64,000 bases of DNA from Geminicoccus harenae (lineage in GTDB: Bacteria; Pseudomonadota; Alphaproteobacteria; Geminicoccales; Geminicoccaceae). The translations under genes were made by a program, and so were the position numbers. The notes beneath the pieces are model-generated. The model did not search any database and had not been told where the DNA came from. It saw nothing but the letters and a program-made list of their open reading frames with translations. Each line of letters starts with the position of its first letter. The first letter of the stretch is position 1. The DNA lies in NCBI RefSeq assembly GCF_019800005.1, contig NZ_JABGCL010000003.1:1-64000 (forward strand), given 5' to 3'. Shown piece by piece: positions 32,539 through 42,286 of the stretch.

Positions 32539-35500
32539 CGCGCGGCTCGGCCTCCGGAATTTCCAACTCGATCGTGCACGTCACACCGTCCGGCAGGAAC
32601 TCATGGCGCACCTTGGCGCCGGGGATCCCCTTCTGGATCAGCACGCTGCCAAAGCCGCTCCGCTCCTGACGATGCACCGGGGGTCCGTCGCTCTCCTGCC
32701 AAGTAACCATCAAGTGCCGGCGATTGTTCCCTGTCAACCGCCAGGAAAGTGCCACCCGCCCATGATCGTCGGACAGGGCGCCGTGCTTTTCGGCATTGGT
32801 GGCCAGCTCGTGCAGGACCAGGCCGAACGGTGTCGCCAGGTCGGCCGGCAAGGTGACCGGTTCCCCCGTGATGGTGAGCCTCGCCGAGTTGCCGTCGACA
32901 TAGGCCTGAAGCTGACCCTCGACCAGCGCCGCGAGGCTGGCCCCCTGCCAGTGTGATTCGACCAGCAGCTTGTGCGCGGCGGCCAGGGCGGCGATCCGCC
33001 CTTCGAACAGCTCGGCGAACTCCTTGGGGTCTTGGGACGTCCGCAGGGTCTGGCGCGCCATCGACTGCACGACGGTCAGCGTGTTCTTGACCCGGTGGGT
33101 GAGCTCGTCCAGCAGCAGGCTCTGCCGCTCGGTGATGTCGCGGGTGCTTTCCAGGACCAGCTGGCGCCCCTCGAGCGGGACCAGCTCGATCTGGCTTTCC
33201 ACGGTAAGCACCTGCCCGCTCTTGGTGGTATGCAGGATCTCGCCGCTCCAAGCACCCCTGGTCAGCAATGACTGGCGCAGTTCCTCGAACGATCCCCCGG
33301 GTACCTTGATCTGGAGCAGATGATCCACCTGCCGGCCGATCGCCTCGGCCCGACTGTAGCCGTAGAGTTCCTCGCTGCCGCGGTTCCATTGCAGGATGCC
33401 CTCGTCGAGCTCCCACACGAAGATCGGCGAGCGGGACAGGTTGACCAACCGGCTCTCCTGGCGCAGCCGCTCCTCGCTCTGCCGGAGGGCTTCGTCGGCC
33501 CGGCGGCGCTCGGTGATGTCGACGAAGGTGACGACGATCCCGTCGATCTTGTCGTCGATGGTGCGGTATGGCCGCATCCGCACGAGATACCAGCCGCCGG
33601 CCCGGCTCTGCACCTCTTCCCCGATCGGCGTCAGGTCCTTGAGCACCAGGCGCGCCTGGTCGGCGAGCCCGTCATAGTCGAGCTGGTGCGTGAAGTCGGT
33701 GATCGGCCGGCCTTCGTCGTTCAAGGTGATGTTGAACAGCTCGGTCAGCCGCGGCGTGAAGCGCTTGATGCGCAGGGAGGTGTCGAGGAACAGCGTGCTG
33801 ACATCGGTCGCGGCCATCAGGTTCTGCAGGTCGCTGTGCGCCCGCGACACGCTTTCCAGCTTGATCTTCAGCTCGTTGTTGACCGTCTGCAGCTCCTCGT
33901 TGATCGACTGGAGCTCTTCCTTGCTGGTTTCCAGCTCCTCCGACGTGGAGCGGAACTCCTCGTTGATCGACTGCAGCTCCTCGTTGGCGGCCCGCAGTTC
34001 CTCGTTGGCCGCCTCGGATTCTTCCCGGGTCGCACGCAGCCGGTTCTGCGCCGCCTGCAGTTCCTCTCGGAGCTGCCGGATCACCTCGTCGCTGGCACCT
34101 CCATCGGTCCGCCCGACATCCGCCAGACGCGTGGCTTCATCCACCGCCTCGCCTTCGATGAACATCACGATGGTATGGTCGATGCCCTCGGCGTCCCGGA
34201 CCACCGGCTTGACGTGGAGATACACCCGATGGGCCGCGCCGTTGAACCTGACGGGGATCGGCGAGGTGAGGGTGGTTTCACCCTGTTCGAAGGCACGATG
34301 GAGGGCCGAGCGCAGGTCGAAGCGCAGCTCATGGCGAACCAGGTCGACCGCGTCGACGCTCAGTGGCCCTCCGGCCGGCTGCAGGTAACGCCCGGCATTG
34401 TCCGAGAGATGAATGACGCGGTGCGCCTCGTCGACCAGCATGCTGGGCGGTGCGATCCGCTCGAGCATCTTCCGATGCAGCGCGGTGTCGCTGGTGCTGC
34501 CGCCCCCGCCATGTGCCCGGGGCGGCACCGGGGCACGATCATGGGACTGTTGGCCCGTACGCAGGAGGATGGGCAGTGCGGGCCGCTTGACCTCGGGCGC
34601 TGCCGCCGACCGGTAGATCCGTGCATCCCGATCGACCGGGTGGAACAGCCCCACCGGTTGGTCCGCGCTCTCCGAGGAGCCGAGGAACAGATAGCCTCCG
34701 GGGTTCAGGGCATAGTGGAAGGTGTTGCAGACGAGCTGCTGCAGGTCGCGGTCCAGGTAGATGAGCAGGTTGCGGCACGAGATCAGATCCAGCCGCGAGA
34801 AGGGCGGGTCCTTCAACATGCTGTGCGTTGCGAACAGGATGGTGTCGCGCAGTTCCCGGCGAACCCGGTAGTGGTCGCCCTCCTTGAGAAAGAAGCGCCG
34901 CAGCCGCTCCTCGCCCAGATCGGCCTCGATCGCATCGGGAAAGCGACCTTCGCGGGCGATCGCCAGGGCACCGGCATCCAGGTCGGAGCCGAACACCTGG
35001 ATCTCGGGCCGCAGCTCGCGCCGGCTGGCTTCCTCGAGCAGCAGCATGCCGATCGTGTAGGCCTCCTCCCCGGTGGCACAGCCCGGAACCCAGACCCGGA
35101 TGAAGGAGCCCACCTCCTTGTTGTCGAACAGGCGCGGGATCACATGCTCCGCGAGCGACTTGAACGCCTTCGGATCGCGGAAGAACGTCGTCACCGAGAT
35201 CAGGAAATCCGAGAACAGCGCCTGGGCTTCCTCCGCATTCTCACAAAGAAATTTGTAATACTCCCGGAGCGAATTCTTTCTGGCGACTTGCACGCGCCGG
35301 GCGATGCGTCGCGTGACGGTGGCGCGCTTGTACTGCGAGAAGTCGTGGCCGGTCCGGACCCGGACATGAGCCAGGATCCGCTGGAGGCTGTCCTCATCTC
35401 CTTCGGGTATGCCGTCGGCCGAGACCTGCTTGCGCTTGTTCAGGATCTCGACCAGTTGCCCGGCGAGTTCCCGGATCGGCAGCACGAAGTCCACGACCTG

Positions 35501-36007
35501 GGCCGCAATCGCGCTGCGCGGCATGGACGAGTATTCGGCTTCATTCGGGTCCTGCACCATGACGATGCCGCCGGCTTCCTTGACCGCCTTGACCCCGATG
35601 GCGCCATCGCCACCGGCACCGGTCAGGATGACGGCGAAACCATCGCTGTGCTGTTCGGCCAGCGAACGAAAGAACATGTCGATCGGCGCCCGCTGCCCCC
35701 GCGGTTCGTCGAACGGCAGGGCAGAGACCATGTGATCGGCGATCCGCAGCCGCCGGTTCGGGGCGATCACATAGATCTTGTTGGGCTCCAGACGGGTGGT
35801 GTCCGCGACCTGTTCCACGCCCATGCTGGTACGGGCCGCCAGGATGCTGGCCAACTGGCTGCGGGCATCCGGATCCAGATGGACGATGACGACGAAGGCT
35901 GCGCCGCTATTGTCGGGCAGTGCTTCGAACAGCAGTTGCAAAGCTCTGACGCCACCTGCGGATGCGCCGATGCCGACGATCGGTGGGTCGACCTGGTGTT
36001 GCATCAA
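32477..36007 (-). CDS. CheB-CheR-PAS-HWE histidine kinase fusion
   Basis: Encodes 1,176 aa. CheB methylesterase domain (about 8-190) with Ser16 in GIGASAGG, His43 in VIVHLDPDA and Asp134 in LTGAGGDGAIG. CheR methyltransferase (about 205-480) with TTFFRDPKAF and SAM loop VWVPGCATGEEAYTIG. Then a PAS-like region, a long coiled coil of repeated SINEELQT/EELRAANEEL units (about 640-720), two PAS domains, and an HWE-type kinase: phosphoacceptor His971 in LTHRVKNTLTVVQ, N-box HELATNAEKHGALS, G-box GFGSVLIQKG. No membrane segment and no chemoreceptor in the window, so it is likely cytosolic and not classical chemotaxis. Signal unknown. Confidence 0.87.
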   Translation of the reverse strand: MMQHQVDPPIVGIGASAGGVRALQLLFEALPDNSGAAFVVIVHLDPDARSQLASILAARTSMGVEQVADTTRLEPNKIYVIAPNRRLRIADHMVSALPFDEPRGQRAPIDMFFRSLAEQHSDGFAVILTGAGGDGAIGVKAVKEAGGIVMVQDPNEAEYSSMPRSAIAAQVVDFVLPIRELAGQLVEILNKRKQVSADGIPEGDEDSLQRILAHVRVRTGHDFSQYKRATVTRRIARRVQVARKNSLREYYKFLCENAEEAQALFSDFLISVTTFFRDPKAFKSLAEHVIPRLFDNKEVGSFIRVWVPGCATGEEAYTIGMLLLEEASRRELRPEIQVFGSDLDAGALAIAREGRFPDAIEADLGEERLRRFFLKEGDHYRVRRELRDTILFATHSMLKDPPFSRLDLISCRNLLIYLDRDLQQLVCNTFHYALNPGGYLFLGSSESADQPVGLFHPVDRDARIYRSAAAPEVKRPALPILLRTGQQSHDRAPVPPRAHGGGGSTSDTALHRKMLERIAPPSMLVDEAHRVIHLSDNAGRYLQPAGGPLSVDAVDLVRHELRFDLRSALHRAFEQGETTLTSPIPVRFNGAAHRVYLHVKPVVRDAEGIDHTIVMFIEGEAVDEATRLADVGRTDGGASDEVIRQLREELQAAQNRLRATREESEAANEELRAANEELQSINEEFRSTSEELETSKEELQSINEELQTVNNELKIKLESVSRAHSDLQNLMAATDVSTLFLDTSLRIKRFTPRLTELFNITLNDEGRPITDFTHQLDYDGLADQARLVLKDLTPIGEEVQSRAGGWYLVRMRPYRTIDDKIDGIVVTFVDITERRRADEALRQSEERLRQESRLVNLSRSPIFVWELDEGILQWNRGSEELYGYSRAEAIGRQVDHLLQIKVPGGSFEELRQSLLTRGAWSGEILHTTKSGQVLTVESQIELVPLEGRQLVLESTRDITERQSLLLDELTHRVKNTLTVVQSMARQTLRTSQDPKEFAELFEGRIAALAAAHKLLVESHWQGASLAALVEGQLQAYVDGNSARLTITGEPVTLPADLATPFGLVLHELATNAEKHGALSDDHGRVALSWRLTGNNRRHLMVTWQESDGPPVHRQERSGFGSVLIQKGIPGAKVRHEFLPDGVTCTIELEIPEAEPRDEDDWPEHMAGRSQGLHRGR

Positions 36008-36128
36008 GGCTCTCTCCGCGCTTCATGCAGGCCAACACCGGCGCCAGGTCTGCTCGCCGGTGGTTCTATTGTGGTAGGGTTATGGGCGAAAGCGATCATG
36101 CCGGCGTACCATCTCGGAGATCGCTCCT

Positions 36129-37127
36129 TCATGGTTGCCGTATCGTATCCATGCCGGTGCTGATCGCCTGTCGAAGCGTTTCCGCGTAGTGCCGGTACTC
36201 CGTGGCGCGGGCATCATAAACATTGGCCAGCGTATCCCGCCCCTGGGCGCGGGCATCGTCGGCCATGCGCTCCACGATCCCCAGTCGTTCCTCCATGACC
36301 CGCATGGCCACGGCCAGGGCCTCGTGAACCTCGTCCTCCTGAGCGACGAGCAGGTTCTCGGCGGTGAACCCATGCCCGATCTGACAGCGAAAGCGCAGCG
36401 GGCCATCGCCTTTCATGTGGGACAGGACGCCGTGACAATGGGGGCAACTGAGCGTCGAGGGATCGGCTATCTCGTTCAGCCTGCCCGGGCTCACGCGGCT
36501 GCCCAGCGCGATCTTGACCTCCAGCTCCAGGTCCAGCCCGGTCGGCTTGCTCGGGCCTGCTGGCAGCCTGGCCAGCTCCCCCAGCAGGAACCCGATCTGG
36601 TCCGACCGCGCGACATGGTCGACGGCGACGGCCGCCATGGCCGCGGTCGGCATGGCGGCGACCTCCGCATCCAGGGGATGCTGCACCACCGTGACCCCAC
36701 CCGTCTCGCTGATCGCGTGAAGGCCGGAAGCACCGTCATTCATCATCCCGCTCAGCACCACGCCGATCGCGCGGGGTCCGAAGGACAGGGCCGCCGAGCG
36801 GAACAGGGGATCGATCGCCGGGCGGCTCATGTTCTCGCGCGGCCCACGGCCCAGCCGGATGGTGTGGTCCACGACGAGCAGGTGGCGATCGGACGGGGCC
36901 AGGTAGATGTAGCCCTGCTCCAGCGGCTGGCCATCCACCGGGCTGTTCACCCGCAAGGACACGCCCTGGCTCAGCAGCTCCGACCGATGGTCGGCGGCAT
37001 CCTTGGGCCGGTGCGTGCAGACCATGACCGATGCGGGAAGATCGGCGGGAAGATCACGGAGGACTCGCTGCAGAACCGGAAAGCTGCCTGCGGACCCACC
37101 GATGACGATCAGGTCATGGTTGGGCAT
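36129..37127 (-). CDS. stand-alone CheB-type methylesterase domain with C-terminal zinc ribbon
   Basis: Encodes 332 aa. CheB catalytic domain (about 1-190) has VIGGSAGSFPVLQ (Ser), VMVCTHRPKDAADH (His) and VVLSGMMNDGASGL (Asp); no receiver domain is attached. The C-terminal part holds STLSCPHCHGVLSHM followed by RFRCQIGHGF, a CxxC...C/H zinc-ribbon pattern, then a helical tail (EERLGIVERMADDARAQG). Such CheB-zinc proteins are common beside CheB/CheR/HWE kinases and are thought to belong to general stress or sensory relays; the role is not proven. It is 121 bases upstream of the fusion kinase on the same strand. Confidence 0.8.
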   Translation of the reverse strand: MPNHDLIVIGGSAGSFPVLQRVLRDLPADLPASVMVCTHRPKDAADHRSELLSQGVSLRVNSPVDGQPLEQGYIYLAPSDRHLLVVDHTIRLGRGPRENMSRPAIDPLFRSAALSFGPRAIGVVLSGMMNDGASGLHAISETGGVTVVQHPLDAEVAAMPTAAMAAVAVDHVARSDQIGFLLGELARLPAGPSKPTGLDLELEVKIALGSRVSPGRLNEIADPSTLSCPHCHGVLSHMKGDGPLRFRCQIGHGFTAENLLVAQEDEVHEALAVAMRVMEERLGIVERMADDARAQGRDTLANVYDARATEYRHYAETLRQAISTGMDTIRQP

Positions 37128-37289
37128 TCCCGGCGACCTCCTGCTTCAGCACGTCCATGCCGCAACAACGGACCGTTGCAGAGGGCGTTCCCGGGCATCT
37201 TCCGCCAGCCGGGAGAGGCGGCGGCGCTTGCCGCCGACCGCCCGCCGGGCCGCCAACGGAATTCGCGGAACGAACCCGACGACCTTCCC

Positions 37290-37310
37290 GGCCGGCGGGC
37301 TCGCCCGGCC
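37290..37310 (-). terminator. imperfect hairpin after the long Hyu operon
   Basis: GGCCGG (37290-37295) pairs with CCGGCC (37305-37310), with partial pairing inside, five bases past the stop of the last Hyu gene. Weak support. Confidence 0.3.
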
Positions 37311-37315
37311 TCGGG

Positions 37316-39250
37316 CTACTCAGTGAAGCCGTAGGCGCTGCGCGCCTGCTCCTTGCTGATGTAGCCCTCGGCCACGTCCTCCCGGATCAGCTCGGGATCG
37401 CGCTGCTTCGGGTCGCCATAGCCGCCGCCGCCCGCGGTGATCAGCAGGATGCGGTCGCCCGGCTCGAACACCACATTGGCGTACTTGCTGCTCGACACCT
37501 TGTTGTTGGTCTCGCGCACCGTGGTCCAGCGATCGGTCCCGGCCTTCATGATCTTGGTGCCGCCGGCAGCTCCCCGCTCGCCGCCGAACAGCGGGAAGGG
37601 TCCCGTCTCGTGGCGGTCGGAGCACTGCGAGCCGGTGATCGGCACCGTGGTCACATAGAGCGTGCGCCTGTAGCCCAGGCCGCCGCGCCACTGCCCGGCC
37701 CCGCCGGAATCCTGGACCAGCTCGCAGTTCTCGACGCGCAGCGGGAAGCGGGTCTCGAACACCTCGGTCGGGTTGAAGCGGCAGTTGCCGTTGATGGCGT
37801 TGACGGTGTTGTTGCCGTCATGACCCTTCCGGCCACCCCAGCCCCCCGACATGATGTCGTAGCAGGCGAAGTATTCGTCATGGTCGGGATGGTCGCCGCC
37901 GAACACGAAGTTCGTGCTGGTCCCCGATTCCGAGGCCATGGCGCGGTCCGGCGTGCAGCCAGCCATGGCGCCGATCACGATGTCGGCCAGGCGCGGGTGG
38001 GTCTCGGTGTTGCCGGCGACCAGCGGGCCCGGATAGTCGACATTGGTGACGTGACCCGGCGGGGAGAGCACCCGGATCGGGCGGAAGCAGCCCGAGTTCT
38101 TCGGAATCGAGGCATCGGTGACGTGCAGGATGCCGTTATAGGTGGCGCCCGTGGTCACGCCGAGCGTGGCGTTGATGGGGCCCCTGGCCTGCTTGGAGCT
38201 GCGCCCGAAATCGGCCACGATCTCGTCGCCGTGCAGGTGCAGGTCGACCGCGATCGTGTACTGCGTGTTGGTGATGCCGTCGTTCTCGATCACGTCCTCG
38301 AAGGAATAGACGCCGTCCGCGAACGCGGCGATCTCCGCCCGCATCCGCCGCTCGGCATAGTCCATCAGGTCTTCGCAGGTCTGCTTGAAGACGTCCTTGC
38401 CGTACTTGCGGACGATCTGGGTGATCCGGTCGACGCCCAGGTCCACCGCACCGATCATGGCGCGCAGGTCGCCATAGCTCTGCCGCGGCGTGCGGGTGTT
38501 GGCGAGGATCAGCTTCCAGACTTCCTCGACGTCCTTGCCGGCCTTCATGATCTTCACCGGCGGCACGCGCATGCCCTCGTGGAAGATCTCGGTGGCCTCG
38601 CCGCAGAACGCACCCGGCACCATGCCGCCGATCTCGGCGATATGGCCGATGCAGACCGCGAAGCCCAAGAGCTCGCCGTCCACGAAGAACGGCTTGAAGA
38701 AGGTGTGCTCGGGGCAGTGCAGGCCGCCGCGATACGGGTCGTTGTGCAGCAGGATGTCACCCTCCGACAGCGTGTCGAACGGGATCTCCTGGGCGCAGGT
38801 CTTGATGAGCAGCGGCATGCCGCCGATCATGGTCGGGCAGAACTCGGCGCAGGCGATCATGTCGCCCTTGGCGTCGGCGAGCGCGCAGGTGAAGTCGAGG
38901 CCCTCGTTGAAGATCGTCGAGTACGACGTCTTCATGAGCAGGATGCCCATCTCCCGGCAGATCGACACCATGGTCGAATCCATGATGTTCATGGTGACCA
39001 TGTCGAGCGGGGCCAGCCGCTCATGCTTGGAGGGATAGGCGGCCTCGAAGGGCAGCTTGGGCTGGACGATCGGCATGACCGGATCGTCCTCGCCGTTTGC
39101 CCGCCGCTCGGTCCACTCGACGCACCATGGCGAGCAGAACAGGCCCTTGGGCCCGGGCCCGGTGCGCACCCCCTCGCCATAGACGAGCAGGCCGCAGCAG
39201 GCGCACTTGTTGTACTTCTCGACGTAGAAGCCGTTTTCGGACATGCGCAT
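37316..39250 (-). CDS. hydantoinase B-type subunit with N-terminal zinc-finger (HyuB set 3)
   Basis: Encodes 644 aa. Residues 1-50 carry a Cys cluster not seen in the other four HyuB here: KCACCGLLVYGEG (Cys16, 18, 19) and GLFCSPWCVEW (Cys39, Cys43), a treble-clef or CxxC...CxxxC arrangement. The hydantoinase B domain follows (from about 80): GLDFTCALADAKGD, LLHNDPYRGGLHCPEHTFF, SGGWGGRKGHDGNN and GGGGYGDPKQRDP. AAGGA eight bases before ATG 39250 supports the start. It is the last gene of the six-gene operon, 14 bases after its HyuA. The finger could bind a partner subunit or a metal. Confidence 0.83.
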   Translation of the reverse strand: MRMSENGFYVEKYNKCACCGLLVYGEGVRTGPGPKGLFCSPWCVEWTERRANGEDDPVMPIVQPKLPFEAAYPSKHERLAPLDMVTMNIMDSTMVSICREMGILLMKTSYSTIFNEGLDFTCALADAKGDMIACAEFCPTMIGGMPLLIKTCAQEIPFDTLSEGDILLHNDPYRGGLHCPEHTFFKPFFVDGELLGFAVCIGHIAEIGGMVPGAFCGEATEIFHEGMRVPPVKIMKAGKDVEEVWKLILANTRTPRQSYGDLRAMIGAVDLGVDRITQIVRKYGKDVFKQTCEDLMDYAERRMRAEIAAFADGVYSFEDVIENDGITNTQYTIAVDLHLHGDEIVADFGRSSKQARGPINATLGVTTGATYNGILHVTDASIPKNSGCFRPIRVLSPPGHVTNVDYPGPLVAGNTETHPRLADIVIGAMAGCTPDRAMASESGTSTNFVFGGDHPDHDEYFACYDIMSGGWGGRKGHDGNNTVNAINGNCRFNPTEVFETRFPLRVENCELVQDSGGAGQWRGGLGYRRTLYVTTVPITGSQCSDRHETGPFPLFGGERGAAGGTKIMKAGTDRWTTVRETNNKVSSSKYANVVFEPGDRILLITAGGGGYGDPKQRDPELIREDVAEGYISKEQARSAYGFTE

Positions 39251-39264
39251 TGGAAGTGTCCTTC

Positions 39265-41304
39265 TCAGCCCTGGATCGTGTCGATGAGGAGATGGCCGTA
39301 ATCGTCGACCGTGAGGCGCTGGCCAGGGCAGACCACCGTGACCGAGGCGGCCTCCTCGACGATCACCGGCCCCTCCAGCACATGGCCCGCCAGGAGCCGG
39401 TCGCGGTCATGGACATCGACCTCGAAGCGGCCTTGGGCATAGCCGACGCTGCGCCGGCCCACCGGCTCCGGCGCGCCCGTGGCCTTCTCCAGCTTGGGGA
39501 TCTCGGGCACCGCCGAATCGGAGATCGCGGTCACCGCGAAATTGACGATCTCGATGATGTCGCCCCTGGTGTTGAAGCCGAAGCGCGCCTTGTGCGCCGC
39601 GTGGAAGGCTTCCCAGAGCTGCTCGATGTCGGCCTCGGGCGAGAGCGTGCTCTCGTCGACGGTCAGCTCCAGCTCGTAGTTCTGGCCGAGATAGCGCATC
39701 TCGAGCGCACGGATGAGCTTGATCTCGTCCGTGAAGCCCTGGTCGGTGAGCTGGGCCTTCGCCTCGTCCACCAGGGACTGCATGATCGCCGCCGCCCTGG
39801 CCTTGTCGAACCGGTTGCTGGTGAGCTGGGCCGTGCGCTGGCGGTCCACGCGGGCCTGGGTCAGGATGAAGCCATAGGCCGAGAACTGGCCCGGATGGTT
39901 CGGCACGATCCCCTTGGGGATGCCCATCTCGACCATCAGCTCACCGACATGCAGCGGACCGGCGCCGCCGAAGGTGGAGAGCGTGAAGTCGCGCGGGTCG
40001 AGGCCGCCCTCGATCAGCACGGAGCGCAGCGCGCCCACCATGTTGTTGTTGGCGATGCGCACGATCGCCAGCGCCGTCTCGTCGACGTCCTGGCCCAGCG
40101 CCTCGGCGACGCTCGCCACCGCCTTGCGCGCCCGCTCGACGTCCAGCCGCATCCGGCCGCCCAGGAAATTGTCCGGGTCGATCCGGCCGAGCAGCACGTT
40201 GGCGTCGGTGACGGTCGGCAGCTCGCCCTTGCCGTAGCAGGCCGGGCCCGGGTTCGCGCCGGCCGACTGCGGGCCCACCCGCAGCATGCCGCCCTTGTCG
40301 ATCCAGGCGATCGAGCCGCCGCCCGCACCGATGGTGCGGATGTCGATGATCGGGATCTGGATCGGCACGCCCCATTCGATCTCGAACGCGGTCGTGAACC
40401 GCTCCTGGCCGTCCAGGATCACCGAGACGTCGGTGGAGGTGCCGCCCATGTCGAGCGTGACCAAGTGATCGATGCCGGTGAGCTTCGCCATGTGCCGGCT
40501 GGCGATCACGCCGCCGGTCGGGCCCGAGACCACCAGGTTCACCGGTGCCTCGGCCGCGGCGTCCAGGGTCATCTCGCCGCCATTGGACTTGATGACCACG
40601 GTCGGCGCCTGGAAGCCCGCCTCGTCCAGCCGCTTGCGCATCGAGCCCATCTGCCGGCTGACCACCGGCTTGAGATAGGCGTCAGCCAGCACGGTGGAGG
40701 CGCGCTCGTATTCCTTCCACTTGGGCAGAACCTCGTAGGAGATCGAGATCGGCAGGTCGGGCAGGACCTCGGTCAGGATCTCCTTGATGCGCAGCTCATG
40801 CGCCGGGTTCAGGTAGGAGAACAGGGTGCAGACCGCGACCGCCTGGATCTCGGGCATGGCCTTGAGCTGCTCGCCCAGCGCCCTGACCTCGGCCTCGTCC
40901 AGGGCCTTGAGCACATTGCCATAGGCGTCGATTCGCTCGTCCAGCTCGAAGCAGTGGCGGCGCTTGGCGAGCGGGTTCGGCTTCACCCAGCTCGCATCAT
41001 AGTGATACTTGCGGTTGCCGCGCTGGACGAAGATGACGTCCTTGAAGCCCTTGGTCGTCACATAGGCGACCGTGGCACCCTTGCGCTCCAGGATCGCATT
41101 GGTCGCGACCGTGGTACCCAGCCGGATATGCTCGACCGCGGCGGCATCGCTGCTCTTGTAGCGGCCGAGACCGCCGATGATGCCGACCACCGGGTCGGTC
41201 GGCGTGGACAGTTCCTTCCAGACCTCGACCTTCTTGTTGACGCGGTCGTAGGCGACGAAGTCGGTGAACGTGCCACCGACATCGATTCCGAGAGCGTGGC
41301 TCAT
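39265..41304 (-). CDS. hydantoinase A-type subunit (HyuA set 3)
   Basis: Encodes 679 aa. ASKHA features are GIDVGGTFTDFVAYD, LGTTVATNAILER, VTLDMGGTSTDVSVILDG, TIGAGGGSIAWIDKGG and GPQSAGANPGPACYGKG. The stretch FVQRGNRKYHYDASWVKPN is characteristic of a HyuA subgroup near the acetone/acetophenone carboxylase beta subunits, different from the set 1 and set 4 proteins (which have GGxFNPHDF or GGRIEPFNF). So sets 3 and 4 of the same operon probably do different reactions. It lies between a class IV aminotransferase and its HyuB partner. Confidence 0.85.
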   Translation of the reverse strand: MSHALGIDVGGTFTDFVAYDRVNKKVEVWKELSTPTDPVVGIIGGLGRYKSSDAAAVEHIRLGTTVATNAILERKGATVAYVTTKGFKDVIFVQRGNRKYHYDASWVKPNPLAKRRHCFELDERIDAYGNVLKALDEAEVRALGEQLKAMPEIQAVAVCTLFSYLNPAHELRIKEILTEVLPDLPISISYEVLPKWKEYERASTVLADAYLKPVVSRQMGSMRKRLDEAGFQAPTVVIKSNGGEMTLDAAAEAPVNLVVSGPTGGVIASRHMAKLTGIDHLVTLDMGGTSTDVSVILDGQERFTTAFEIEWGVPIQIPIIDIRTIGAGGGSIAWIDKGGMLRVGPQSAGANPGPACYGKGELPTVTDANVLLGRIDPDNFLGGRMRLDVERARKAVASVAEALGQDVDETALAIVRIANNNMVGALRSVLIEGGLDPRDFTLSTFGGAGPLHVGELMVEMGIPKGIVPNHPGQFSAYGFILTQARVDRQRTAQLTSNRFDKARAAAIMQSLVDEAKAQLTDQGFTDEIKLIRALEMRYLGQNYELELTVDESTLSPEADIEQLWEAFHAAHKARFGFNTRGDIIEIVNFAVTAISDSAVPEIPKLEKATGAPEPVGRRSVGYAQGRFEVDVHDRDRLLAGHVLEGPVIVEEAASVTVVCPGQRLTVDDYGHLLIDTIQG

Positions 41305-41329
41305 CTCAGGATTACTTTCTTGATGCAGC

Positions 41330-42259
41330 TCAGATGGTCGGCGCGTCGTAATCGACCGGCGTGGCGTGCCAGCCCTGTCGGCGCTTCTCCCAGAAGGTCT
41401 CCCGCAGCTTCGCGGAGATCGGACCAGGGCGGTCGTTGCCCAGGATGCGCGAGCCCAGCCGGCTCACCGGCATCACGCCGCCCGCCGTGGTCGAGAGCAG
41501 GATCTCGTCGGCCTCTTCCAGCTCGGCGCGCGGGATCGGCCGGGTCTCGAACGGGATGCCCAGCTCCTCGCACAATTCCTTCACGGACAGGCGGGTGATG
41601 CCTTCCAGCGCCCCGCGCGGCGGGCTGACCACGGTGCCGTTGATGATGGCGAACGCGTTGTAGCCGGGTCCCTCGGTGAGATTGCCGTCCTGGTCGAGCA
41701 GCAGGGCCGTCTCGAAGCCGGCGTCATGCGCCTCGAACAGGCCTCGGGTCAGGTCGCCCCAGTGGAAGTTCTTGACGGTGGGGTCGACCGATTCCGGCGG
41801 GATGCGCGGCGTCTTGGCGATCATCGCGTGGACGCCGCGGGCCTGCTGCTCCTCGGAGAACAGCCAGACCCAGGGGATCGCGAAGCAGACGAGATAGGCG
41901 CGGCCATAGGCCGGGTGATAGGGCAGATGCGGCGCCGGCTTGCCGCGCACGCAGTCCATCGCGACATAGGCCTCGCGCAGGCCGGTGCGGCGGACCAGGT
42001 CGGTCAGGATGCGCTTGATGTCCTCGTCGCTCTCCTCCGGCTTCATCCGGAGCTTGTCCATCGAGCGGCGGAAGCGCTTGATGTGGTCGTCCAGGCGGAA
42101 GAAGGCGCCGAAATAGACACCGACCACGTCATAGGTGACGTCGGAGCGCCGGTAGCCCCAGTCGGTGATGGGGATCCTGGCCGCCTTGATCGGCATCACC
42201 TGGCCGTCGACATAGGCGGCACCTGCCGACCAGTCGGTTTCCGTCGGCGTCTCGCTCAT
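41330..42259 (-). CDS. class IV aminotransferase (branched-chain / D-amino acid type)
   Basis: Encodes 309 aa, PLP fold type IV. It begins AAYVDGQVMPIKAARIPITD; the PLP-binding Lys is in VKNFHWGDLTRGL and the cofactor-contact Glu in LTEGPGYNAFAI; SPPRGALEGITRLSV and STTAGGVMPV follow. The substrate-recognition loops are not those of housekeeping IlvE (RPLxW absent), so it may act on an amino acid released by the Hyu enzymes, including D-amino acids. It lies in the operon between the tandem HyuB genes and HyuA set 3 with 25-27-base gaps. Confidence 0.83.
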   Translation of the reverse strand: MSETPTETDWSAGAAYVDGQVMPIKAARIPITDWGYRRSDVTYDVVGVYFGAFFRLDDHIKRFRRSMDKLRMKPEESDEDIKRILTDLVRRTGLREAYVAMDCVRGKPAPHLPYHPAYGRAYLVCFAIPWVWLFSEEQQARGVHAMIAKTPRIPPESVDPTVKNFHWGDLTRGLFEAHDAGFETALLLDQDGNLTEGPGYNAFAIINGTVVSPPRGALEGITRLSVKELCEELGIPFETRPIPRAELEEADEILLSTTAGGVMPVSRLGSRILGNDRPGPISAKLRETFWEKRRQGWHATPVDYDAPTI

Positions 42260-42286
42260 CTTGCTGAAGCTCCCTGTTGCGCTCGT

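Noticed and set aside
33320..36163. A 947-codon plus-strand open frame opposite the CheB-CheR kinase gene, and similar long antisense frames at 14566-16929, 20881-23052 and 59663-61975
   Set aside because: Each mirrors a well-supported gene; the long frames come from GC-rich third positions and have no recognisable domains or binding sites.
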